NCBI RefSeq assembly: GCF_001447995.1
Contig: NZ_LDPE01000010.1
Location: forward strand, 1-18,651
Reading direction: 5' to 3'
DNA from: Maribacter dokdonensis DSW-8
Lineage (GTDB): Bacteria; Bacteroidota; Bacteroidia; Flavobacteriales; Flavobacteriaceae
DNA: 18,651 nucleotides
Made by a program: the position numbers and the translations under genes. Numbering within the stretch: the stretch's first letter is position 1; each line of letters begins with the position of its first letter. Under the pieces are notes generated by a model. The model saw nothing but the letters and a program-made list of their open reading frames with translations, searched no databases and was not told where the DNA came from. This document shows positions 1 through 9,900 of the stretch, piece by piece.

Positions 1-363
1 CGTGGTGGCGTTTCGGGTTATGTGGACGACAGTTCCACCGCCACGAAGGCGACGCTGGTACAGTACCTTCCGGTATCGTCCATATCCTCCAAAACGAGTG
101 AGAGCCCTGGCAACGATATGGTCGTTTACCCGAACCCTGCCGTTGATGAAACATCGGTAAGTTTCGATTTCCCGACCACTGTAGGTACCATTCGGATATT
201 CGATGTAACGGGTAGGTTGGTTCAGACCATCAAAGGAGGGCCGATCGACGATAGGGGTTTACCTATAAGTGTAAGGGATATGCCGGAGGGAGTGTATTTT
301 GTAAAAACAACGGATACTGCAGGTGTTGGGTTCCAACAGAAAATGTTGATCCAACGGCAATAG
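1..363 (+). CDS. C-terminal end of a T9SS-secreted protein (type A sorting domain), 5' truncated by the window
   Basis: The frame is open from base 1 and stops with TAG at 361-363, giving 120 residues of a longer protein. The last 80 or so residues form a type A T9SS C-terminal sorting domain: a YPNP motif at 127-138, an IFDVTGR strand-turn at 196-216, a P-E-G-V-Y-F-V-K strand at 283-306, and a short C-terminal strand ending in a basic, Gln-rich tail. In this family the domain directs the protein through the outer membrane by type IX secretion, is then cleaved, and the cargo is released or linked to a surface lipopolysaccharide. The residues before it are a Ser/Thr-rich linker and the edge of an unidentified domain, so the cargo's function cannot be read here. 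GTG at 22-24 is not a credible start because the frame continues upstream. GC is about 50% (181 of the first 360 bases), far above the following gene. A terminator follows 27 bases after the stop. Confidence 0.93.
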   Translation, partial: RGGVSGYVDDSSTATKATLVQYLPVSSISSKTSESPGNDMVVYPNPAVDETSVSFDFPTTVGTIRIFDVTGRLVQTIKGGPIDDRGLPISVRDMPEGVYFVKTTDTAGVGFQQKMLIQRQ

Positions 364-389
364 GTTTTATCGACTAACCTAAAAACAAT

Positions 390-430
390 AAAAAAGGAGA
401 CATGACAAGGTCTCCTTTTTTTATTTATTA
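390..430 (+). terminator. Rho-independent terminator of the upstream T9SS gene
   Basis: A 12-pair perfect stem is formed by 390-401 and 410-421, with GGAGAC/GTCTCC at its core flanked by A and T runs. The loop is 8 bases (402-409) and a T-rich tail follows. It lies 27 bases after the TAG stop at 361-363. Because the stem is flanked by A and T runs on both sides, it could also act on the minus strand. Confidence 0.9.
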
Positions 431-509
431 AAATAGAAATTAGATCAATAACAATCATTATTTAAAATATTATTAATACCATTTCTTTTAAAAAACCTTA
501 TTCATAATA

Positions 510-551
510 AGTCGTTTAACGATTAAATTATACTTTAATCGTTAAATGACT
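510..551. repeat. Long inverted repeat, 18-pair stem with 6-base loop
   Basis: Arms 511-527 and 534-550 are reverse complements except for one G-T position, and bases 510 and 551 extend the pairing to 18. The loop is 528-533. There is no T-tract after the right arm, so it does not look like a standard terminator. It could be a protein-binding dyad, an RNA hairpin in a leader, or a remnant of a small mobile repeat. The structure is directly visible; the role is unknown. Confidence 0.75.
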
Positions 552-687
552 CTATTTTAATGTATAATATATATCCTTGTTTCAGATATATTTTTTGAGA
601 TATTGTACTTTAAAGTCAATATTTCCCCCTTCAAAAAAGGTATTTATTACGTACCCCACTTACGCTAATAAATTGACCTAACAGTGC

Positions 688-708
688 TTTGGTTTTTAAT
701 TAACCAAA
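688..708. repeat. Small hairpin, 7-pair stem
   Basis: TTTGGTT at 688-694 pairs with AACCAAA at 702-708 across a 7-base loop. There is no T-run after it, so it is not a terminator. It may be part of a structured leader or of the orphan transcript suggested by the terminator at 797-839. Its small size means it could also be chance in AT-rich DNA. Confidence 0.4.
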
Positions 709-746
709 CCTATACTAATGATTTTTAGATTCCGCTTCAATGAATT

Positions 747-761
747 TACGACTATGTCGTA
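747..761. repeat. Small hairpin, 6-pair stem with 3-base loop
   Basis: TACGAC at 747-752 and GTCGTA at 756-761 pair perfectly around TAT. It lies between the 688-708 hairpin and the terminator-like hairpin, so the stretch 688-839 can fold into three consecutive stems. Function unknown; a chance occurrence is possible. Confidence 0.4.
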
Positions 762-796
762 TATATCAATTATTGCAAATTTTTGTCGACTATTAT

Positions 797-839
797 AAAA
801 CTTGGACATAGGGCTTTTTCTTATGCCCAAGTTTTTTTT
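797..839 (+). terminator. Terminator-like hairpin upstream of the giant gene (attenuator or end of a small RNA)
   Basis: Arms 797-810 and 822-835 pair over 14 positions with one A-C mismatch, around an 11-base loop. A run of eight T follows at 832-839, with the stem base inside it. It ends 51 bases before the ATG at 891. The upstream gene already has its own terminator at 390-430, and no protein gene lies between. This structure therefore either ends an unannotated short transcript starting in 430-790, or acts as an attenuator in the leader of the giant gene. The reverse strand also shows a stem plus a short T run, so bidirectional action is possible. Confidence 0.72.
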
Positions 840-890
840 GTCAATAATTACAATCTAACCAGTCATTAAAGAAACAGAAAAGCAAATTCT

Positions 891-950
891 ATGAAAAAAA
901 TTACCCTACTCTTATTTTTATTATTCTATACGGCTATTTCTTTTGGTCAA
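891..950 (+). other. Sec signal peptide of the giant protein
   Basis: Residues 1-20 have a short basic head (M-K-K), an uninterrupted Leu/Ile/Phe core and a polar end SFGQ, the usual ending of Bacteroidota signal peptides. Cleavage is expected around residues 20-21. Cys23 follows Q-A-P, which is not a lipobox, so a lipoprotein is unlikely. Confidence 0.85.
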
Positions 951-3900
951 GCACCTTGTTCCAATATAAGTACGCTAGACTGTAGTCAAGTAGAAGTTGA
1001 ATTGCCATTAAATTTGGAATTTAATGGAAATCAAGGAGGTATTTTAAGTACTGGTTTTACAATGGTAGATGCTCCTTCTTCCAGATTAACTTCTGATGAT
1101 ATAGGTGCAGATCCAAATGTGCCTGGGTTAAAAAGTGGAAATTTGTCGTTGTTATCGGGGCAACTTAATGTAATGGCCACCAATGGAATAAATTACAATC
1201 AACCTTCTAGTAGTGGGAATACAAATTCTCAAATGAATGCTTTAGGTGTTGGTTTAACTGTTAGGACCAATGTGGTAAATATAGAAGCAACGTTTGCGCA
1301 GCCAGACTTTAATTCGACAACTCCGGATAACAAGTCACAACAAGCTGGTATTTGGTTTGGATTAAATGAAAATAATTTTATAAAATTAGTTGCTGTAGAT
1401 AGGCCTGGCACTAATGCTCAAAAGTTTCAATTGGCATTAGAGCAAAACGTAGGGGGAGAAACTGGTTCTGGTACTACCATGACAATAGAGGAGCTAAATA
1501 CCGTTAATGTGCCCACCATTGGGGTTACTAATATAACCCTGAGGATTTCCATTGACCCGGTTACAAATACAGTAACTGGTTTTTACACTTTAGACGGTGC
1601 TTCTGAAGTCCAAGTAGTTGGTCCTGGTAATTCTTTAAACGTGCCAGAGTCTTTCTTTGTTGGAGTAGATCACGATAATAATGTAGCCACGAATGCAATA
1701 TCTTTTGCTGGAATAATGACAAGCACGAGAAGTTCAACTGGAGGCTCTTTAGTGGTTTCTTATGATAATTTTGTTGTTAATGAAGAAGTTACACCTTTTG
1801 AAGCTCACATAAATTTTCAAAATAACCCTTCATTCACCACGCCTCCAACAGGATACGTATCCGATTATGGTAAAGAATTCGGGAATGCAAGTATTACAGT
1901 TGGTTCGAGTAACTACCAATTTGGATGGAAATTAGCTTCAGACGGTATAACACCGATTGATATTTCAAATGAAGTGTCAAATAATGGGGGTTCTGGAGCT
2001 ACAGGTGGAGCAGGTAGAAATAGAATAACTGGTACTTACAGTAGTGTTTCGGACCAAGAAAAATTGCAAGGAACATTAGTACATTTTCAGGGTGATAATA
2101 TTCTTTCTAATAGCGGAGGAAATCAATCTTGGTTGAATCAACCTAGAGGGAATGAAGTAATTTGGGAAATCGAAGTGCCAAATGGAACTTATGAAGTAAC
2201 GGTAGGTCTTGGTGATAAAGATGCTAATAATCTTGATAGTCGTCACAGTGCTACTTTGGAAGGGTACACAATAATTCCTGCTTTTGTTCCAACACCAGGT
2301 CAAACCGTTATAGAGACAATGATTGTTGCAGTAAATGATGGATTACTCACTATGAATGGTTTGGGTGGTTTTAATTCTAAAATCACACATATTGATATAG
2401 TAGAAAGTACCGGAACTCCAGTTAATGGCGTACTTTCTTTCTCACCAAACACAATAAGTGAGACTATAACAGTTGGAGCAACAGGAGCTTTTTCAAGTAC
2501 ACTTTCCGGTTCGGGAGCTACAAATATAGGATTGGTAATTAATGATAATATTAATGTTGTAGATAAAACACTTACTGGTGAAAATGATTGGTTAGCAATA
2601 CCTACAACCAATACTTTAGGTCAATTTGATTTTACTATTGATGCTTCTGCATTGGCGGAGAACGATACTAGAAATGATAAAATTATAGCAACTGCAAAAG
2701 GTTTTAAACCTGCCGAATTAGATGCAGATATAACAGTGGAATCAATTGTTGTCCCAACTGTTTCAGTTCCATATCGAATGAATGTTGCAGGACAAGATTA
2801 TACCAAGGATGGTAATTTGTTTGTTGTTGAAAATACGGTTTTTCTTGAAGAAACAGTTTCAACTACCGCATCTACGAGTTCATATACGCTAGTAGGAAAC
2901 AATGATACGGATTTGTATTACCCAAGAAGATATGGAGCAGATTTCAGTTATAATTTTCCTATTGCCAATGGTGAATATACAGTGGCACTTCATATGATTG
3001 AGAATTTTCATGATGCTGCGGGGAATCGAGTATTTGATGTCGAAATTGAAGGTAATACGCTAATAAGTGATTTAGATCTTGTTGCATCCTATGGAAAAGG
3101 AGTTTTAGCCATACAAAGTTATGATGTAGTAGTTAATGATGGCGAACTTAATATAGATTTCACGGCTTCAGCGAATAATGCAATTGTACAAGCAATAGAA
3201 ATTTTACCTGTCGCTTTAAATGATGAAAATGAAATTCTCTCATTTGCCTTAGCGAATGAAACAGGTGCTGCAACGATTGATGACACGGCAAAAACAGTTT
3301 CTATTGAAGTAAGTAATGGTACTTTGCTTGCCAATTTAGTACCGACTATTGCGGTTTCAGATGATGCTACCATTAGCCCTGGAAGTGGAGTGGAACAAGA
3401 TTTCACTAACCCTATAAATTATACTGTGACGGCCGAAGATGCATCGGAGCAAGTTTGGACCGTAACAGTAACAGAAGCACCGAGTTCGGAAACCGATATT
3501 ATTACTTTTACATTCGCCGAACAAACTGCTGAGGCTACAATTGATGAAATTGCACATACAATTGTAATTGAAGTTTCTAATGGCACCTTAGTAACTGGAT
3601 TAGAACCGACGATTACCATTTCTGATGATGCTACAATAAGTCCTGAAAGTGGAGTTGCACAAGATTTTACCAATGCTGTAGATTACACCGTTACGGCTGA
3701 AGATGTTACTACTACACAAGTTTGGCAGGTAACAGTTACAGAAGCTGCATCAACAAATACTGCGCCTTCAATTACAAGTGCTGCCACCGTGAGTGTTGAA
3801 GAAAATCAAACTGCTGTAATAGATGTTGAGGCTACTGACGATAATGATGTGGAAGGTCCAGGTCTCGTATATTCTTTAACTGGATTGGTAGATGATTCAC

Positions 3901-6900
3901 TTTTTGAAATTGATCAAGTAACGGGTGTTATAGGTTTTATAACAAGTCCTGATTTTGAAAATCCAACAGATGCTGGAGCAGATAATGTATATAATATACA
4001 AGTGTCACTTACAGATTCGGGATCATTAACTGCAGTGCAAGATATTGCCATCACTGTTACTGATATTTCTGAAACTACTGGTTTTGCAATAATTGAGGAT
4101 TTTGATTCTTATGGAGTAGGTAATCTACATGTAGTGGCGCCTTCCGATTGGTTAAGAGAAAATGGAACAGGGGCCGTAATTCCAGTAATCGCTGAGGGTT
4201 TAACACCAAATACAACGAATTCACTTGACTTCTCTTTAGGTGGTCAAACACACGATTATATTCCTTTAGATAATTCATCGGTAACTTTAGTTGCCAATGA
4301 GCCTTTTTACTTTGGTACTTATTTTAAGGTGACAAGTGCGAATGCAAGAGTTCGAACTGCACTGCGAATTGATGATGAAATTGGAGATGACCAATGGATT
4401 CGAGAACAAGTTGCTAACGATGGTTCTGGAGGATTAATTGCTAGAATTGGATTGGCCGGTGCTGGTTCAGATAACGGTAACTTGGTAGTTGATTCTGACG
4501 AGGTATTCCAATTTGTTATTCAAGGTGAATGGGATGGTGTTGATACAATTACATATTCGTGGACAACCCAACCAAAATTAAATATTAATGAAACAGTTTG
4601 GACAGCAGCGGGTACACATACAGTGCAGGGTACACCTGAAATAGGACGATTGTTTATTAGTTCTTCAAATACCAATAATGCGAGTTTAGGTCCAGTTCGT
4701 ATTGCAACAGATTATACAGCGGTTGTAACTGAAGAAATAAACAATGCTCCAGTTATAAATGAGCAAACATTTACTGCGGTTGAAGATCTCCCAATAAACA
4801 GTATTATTGGTACAGTAGTTGCCACAGACTCTGATTCGGCAAATCTTAATTATACAATTACTGCTGGAAATATTGGTAATGCCTTCGATGTTAATAATTC
4901 TACTGGCGAAATAACTTCGCTAGTTGAATTAGATTTTGATAGTACCCCTCAATATGTTTTAGCTGTTGAGGTTAGCGACGGAGAAAATACTGTTTCTGCA
5001 GATATTACTATAAATATTACTGAAGTAATAGATATAGAATATTGTTCTCCAATTAGTACATTAGATTGTGAAGAAATTGAAGTTTCGTTGCCGCTTAATT
5101 TAGATTTTTCTTCATCCGTAGAAAATTCAATACTTGAAAATTCTAATCAGGGTACTGGTTTTACAATGGTGCTAGAAAATTCAGAAGCGCGAAGAGATGG
5201 AGATATTTCGGTAACCAATCCGAATATAAATGGGTATGAGGCATCACTTTTATCATTGAATTCAGGAGTGTTAGAAATTCAATCACAAGGAGGAATCGCT
5301 TATTTAAATCCACCTGCTAGCAATAACAACAATAATCAAATAAATACTTTAGGAGTTGGATTTGATGGTTTAAATGAATCGATTTCCATTAAAGCTACAA
5401 TTCTAAATATAGTAACAGGTGGAAGTTCAGCTCAAGCGGGAATATGGTTTGGGTATGATGAAGATAACTTTGTTAAGTTAAATGTAAATAACGATAACGT
5501 AGAAATTCGAGTTGAATCGGCAGGGCTTTCGAATGCATCACAACAAGTACAAGATAATAACGTCGGTGTTTCCGGAAATGATGTAACCTTAGAATTAATT
5601 GTAAATCCTGTTGCATTAACTGCTGAAGCAATTTATACCATAGGTTCTGGTAGTAGTGTTTCTCTTGGGTCTATTCAAATTCCAGCTGATTATTTTACTG
5701 GTAGAGACATTAATGAAACAGGGTTACAAGACAACATGAGTTTCGCAGGTATTTATGCAACCCATAGAGCCGGTGCTCAATTTACTGCAAGTTTTGATGA
5801 TTTTAGTGTTCATTCTGCAAACGTTAGTACGGCAACTGAAATAACAGCATTTAGTTTTACTGAAGAAACCGGTATAGCAACGATCGATGATTTAAACAAT
5901 ACAATTGCAATTCAAGTAGTAAGTGGTACTACATTAACAGCATTAACACCTACAATTGAGTTGTCATCTGGTGCAACAATTAGTCCACTATCTAATACGT
6001 CACAAGATTTTAGTACACCATTTATATACACAGTAACGGCTGAAGATGGAATTACAAGTGAAGCATGGACTGTGACAGTGACTGAAGAATCAATACCCTG
6101 TACACCAATAAGTACATTGGATTGTGATGAAATTGAAGTAGGATTACCATTAGCACTTGATTTTACCGTTGCTAATGGAAATATGTCCGATACAGGCTTA
6201 ACAATGGTTTTAGAGCCAAGTGCTCGTTTAGCTGCTGATGATGATATAGCTCATTCAGATGTGCCTGGCTATGCTCCAAGTTTACTTACACAAAATGCGA
6301 ACGGTCTATCTATAACAAGTACTAAAGGTATATTTTATAACCAACCAGTAGGTGCGCCAAGAAGTAATAATACAAATTCTCAAATGAATGCACTTGGTGC
6401 AGGATTAGTTGTTCCTTCTGGTGTTTTTAGTGTTAGCTCAACTTTAGAAAATCCCGATTTTTCCGTTAGTGCTACCAATAATTCGCAACAAGCGGGTATT
6501 TGGTTTGGTTTAGATGAGGATCACTATTTAAAATTGGCTATTCTTAAAACTGGTAATACATCAAGAAAAGTACAATTGCAGGTTGAAAATATGGATGAAA
6601 CAACTTCCGAAACTGCATTTTTAGAAATTAATACGGGCAATATAGCATCCAATACTGGTGAAATTACACTTAGAATGGAGTTAGATCCTATTAATAATAC
6701 GGTTAAAGGTTACTATTCTTTTAATGGAGGCGCTGAAATTTTAGTTTCAGATTCAGGAGGTGATGTTTTAAGTGTGCCTTCCAATTATTTTGAAGGAACA
6801 ACTTTCGATTCTGCTAACCCAGCAAAGGAATTAAATTTTGCAGGTGTTTTTACTACGCACCGAAATGCTGCTGAAGACCAATCAATAACTGCGATATTTA

Positions 6901-9900
6901 AAGATTTTGAAATAGCAGTAGAGGAAGTTGCTTTAGAATTAGCTTTTGATGATTCTGAACTTAACTTTATTGGTAATGTAGGTACAACAATACCTTCTCA
7001 ATCAACACTACTGTCTTCTACCTCTGGAAATCCAACAGTAATATTTTCAGATGATCCAGATGCATTTGAATGGTTAGTGTTACCCTCTGAGACTACTGTT
7101 GGTGAGGTTACTTTTAGTATAAAAGAAAATGTTCCTGCGGGCACATATAGTACTAGAGTTTTTGCAATTGATGCCCCTGAATTAGGATACGAAAATGCGG
7201 AAATTACTATAAATTTAGAAGTTCGTGAAAAACAAACACCATTAGTTTTAGGTATTACGCCATCAGATGGTGCTACAGGAGTTTCGGTAAATGCAAGTGT
7301 TTCTGCAAATAATCTGTTTTTGCCAAATTTTGATGAAATTGGAAATACAGGTGTAGATAATAATTCGATCAATAATTCAACAGTTAAAATTTATAAGGAA
7401 GGTAATACAACACCAATTGCCTCTACGGCGAATGGCACTGGAGGAGGAGATGCTATTAGTATTGTTCCATCACAGCCATTGGAATCGAATACAACTTATG
7501 TTGTAGAAATAGATGGAGTGCTTGATGTTACTGGCGAGCCTTTTGCATTTTTCACTTCTAGTTTTACAACCGGAGGTGGTGGAGGTGGTCCAACAACCGA
7601 TTTGGACAATGTATCTTTTGAAAATGTAGGTGTAGTTGCTTCTGGAGCAAAATACGCAACATTAACTATTGGTCCTGATGGTAAATTATATGGTCTTGAA
7701 ATAGATGGCGATATTCATCGTTGGGACTTAAATGCTGACGGTACACTTGCTAATGAACAAGTTTTAAATGTTTGGAAGTCAAGTTATGGGTCTAGAGCTG
7801 CAATCGGTTTTGCTTTTGACCCCGATGCAACAGCCACAAATCTTATCGTTTATATCACGCATCAATCCGGTGCGTTAAATAATGCTCCATCTTGGGATGG
7901 TAAGATTTCACGACTTACAGGTGTTAATTTAGAGAATGAAGATTTAATAGTTACAAATTTACCAAGATCTAAAAAGGATCATTTAACAAATAGTATTGCC
8001 TTTAAATCAGATGAACCAAATGTTCTTTATTTCAACCAGGGTAGTAATAGTGCTGCTGGGGCTCCAGATAATGCATGGGGTAATCGTAAAGAAAGGTTAT
8101 TGTCAGCTTCTGCTTTAAGACTAGATTTAGATAAGCTTCCTAAAAGTCAATGGCCTTTAAATGCTAAAACCACAATGGATCCTGCGGCTATTAATAGTGT
8201 AAATACAGGTTCGCCAACTTTAGTTTCTACAGTTTCAACATATACTGAGGACGGACAAACATACGCAGATGACGGTACTTATAATCCATATTATATAAAT
8301 GCTCCTTTAACGCTTTTTGCAACTGGTATACGCAATGCATATGATTTAGTTTGGCATTCAAATGGTCAATTATATGTGCCTACTAATGGTACAGCTGGAG
8401 GGAGTAATGCTCCAGCATCAATTGATGGAACCAGAAGACCGGATGGTTCTTTTTACGACCATTCAAATCCTCTTTATCCGATTATTCCAGCTTCAAATGG
8501 AAATAATGTTCAGCGTGACTGGCTTTTTAGAATAGATCCAAATAGTACTATTGGCTTTTATGGACATCCGAATCCGTTACGTGGAGAATTCGTATTGAAC
8601 AGAGGTGATGCCGATATAAATAATGCTGTATATAATGGAGTTTCAGCTGATGTTAATTATAGGGGTGACGCTTTTGATTTCGAATTAAATAAATCTCCAA
8701 ATGGAGTTATAGAATACCGTAGTAATGCAGAAAATGGAAACCTACAAGGAGCTATTTTAGTGGTTAGATATAGTGGGGGTAATGATATTATAGCTTTAGT
8801 TCCCGACGGACCGAATGGCGATATTTCTACATTTAAAGTTGGAATTCCTGGTTTTACTGGCTTTAACGATCCTTTAGATCTTATTGAAGATGTTAACACA
8901 GGAAATATTTATGTTTCTGATTATGGAAGTAGTAATATAATTTTACTTAAACCTAGTAATCAATCAACACCAAAAGCGGTAATAGTTGTTAGTAATGAAG
9001 ATTTTTCTGGTGATGCTGTTAGCAGTGGAACCAATTCTTATTCCGAAGAGATTACATTGTCTAATTTAGGAAATGCAACATTAAACAATATAACTGCTCA
9101 AATTACTGGAGATGATGCAAATCAGTTTAGTTTTTCTGGGTTGCCTTCAAGTATAGCTGCTCAAAATTCAGGTTCATTTGATATCATATTTGATCCTACA
9201 TCAAATGGTCCTAAGTTTGCTGAGTTAACAATTTCCGGTACCGATGCTGAGCCTGTAATTATTTCATTAAGTGGTCTGGGCAAAGCAGGAACAGGTGGAG
9301 CTAGTGAACCATCATTGCAATGGATATTAAATACACAATTAGGTGATGGTGTAGTTAACGTTGGAGATACTGATACGTCTACTAATTTAATTGATTTAGA
9401 AAGTGGGGCATCTTATAATGACATTCTAGGAGATGAAGTTGCTATTCAAAAATTTGAAAGAGCATCGGATGCACCGGTAACCTTAGAGGTATTAAGTGTA
9501 TATGGTCCGGAAGCGAATAATCCTATTGTAGCATTTGGATGGTATGAATCTGGAGATGTAAATAGTGTTACTGAAATATTTAATATAGAAAATACGACTA
9601 CGAATAATGGTCAAACCTTGAACCCTATTGTAAATGGCTCATTAAGTTTTGACCCAGGAATTGAAAGTTTCGGATTTGTTAGTAGATGGCCATACTTTAG
9701 TAATAGACAATTGTTTAGTGAAGATATCCTAAATACTTTTAGTGGTGCAATTCCTCACCATGTTAGAATTTATGAGCTTCCAGGTGAAGAAAATGCCTAT
9801 ATAATTGCTACAGAAGAACATGTTTCTGGGTATGATTACCAAGATATTGTTGTAATTGCTAGAAATATTCAACCTTTTGATGATACGCCAGTTGAGGCAT

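Larger units (their letters stand above)
364..890. other. 527-base AT-rich structured intergenic region
   Basis: No credible protein-coding frame was found. GC is only about 24% over 421-840. The region contains five dyad structures: 390-421 (terminator), 510-551 (long inverted repeat), 688-708, 747-761 and 797-835 (terminator-like). I looked for the Bacteroidota promoter pair (TTTG near -33, TAnnTTTG near -7). Only one-mismatch versions of the -7 element appear (for example 572-579 and 778-785), with no matching upstream element, so no promoter is called. No riboswitch class was recognised. The last 50 bases are A-rich, as is usual upstream of starts in this phylum. Confidence 0.7.

Noticed and set aside
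222..458. Minus-strand open frame overlapping the end of the T9SS gene
   Set aside because: It runs through the terminator hairpin at 390-421 and is antisense to the sorting domain, and its translation has no recognisable domain.
563..579. TATAAT-like and TAnnCTTG sequences as a promoter
   Set aside because: Neither has an upstream -33/-35 partner at proper spacing, and such strings are expected by chance in DNA with about 24% GC.
364..890. Insertion-sequence or transposon remnant as the cause of the AT-rich gap
   Set aside because: No transposase fragment was found, no terminal inverted repeats frame the region, and no target duplication could be seen.
951..959. Possible lipoprotein signal (Cys23 close to the signal-peptide end)
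   Set aside because: The residues before Cys23 are Q-A-P, not a lipobox, and Cys23 belongs to the C-x7-C head that is repeated three more times inside the protein.
1218..6391. Exact 20-24 base repeats (for example 1218-1240 with 6369-6391, 8687-8706 with 12737-12756) as CRISPR or mobile-element repeats
   Set aside because: They are widely spaced, in frame, and encode the same conserved residues in paralogous domains, so they are explained by domain duplication.
6998..7372. Open frame of 124 codons on the minus strand
   Set aside because: It lies fully inside the giant gene, opposite clearly recognisable BACON-like and Big_5-like sequence. Its translation is Ser/Thr/Pro-rich without any domain, as expected of an antisense shadow. 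The same applies to minus-strand frames at 1229-1411, 2076-2303, 2300-2611, 3119-3406, 3357-3557, 3419-3673, 4075-4278, 8657-8899 and 17633-17908.
8560..8590. G-H-P-N-P in both propellers as a possible internal T9SS sorting motif (compare Y-P-N-P)
   Set aside because: It occurs inside the propeller fold in both copies (second at about 12570-12590), followed by R-G-E-F, and more propeller sequence follows. A sorting domain must be at the C-terminus.
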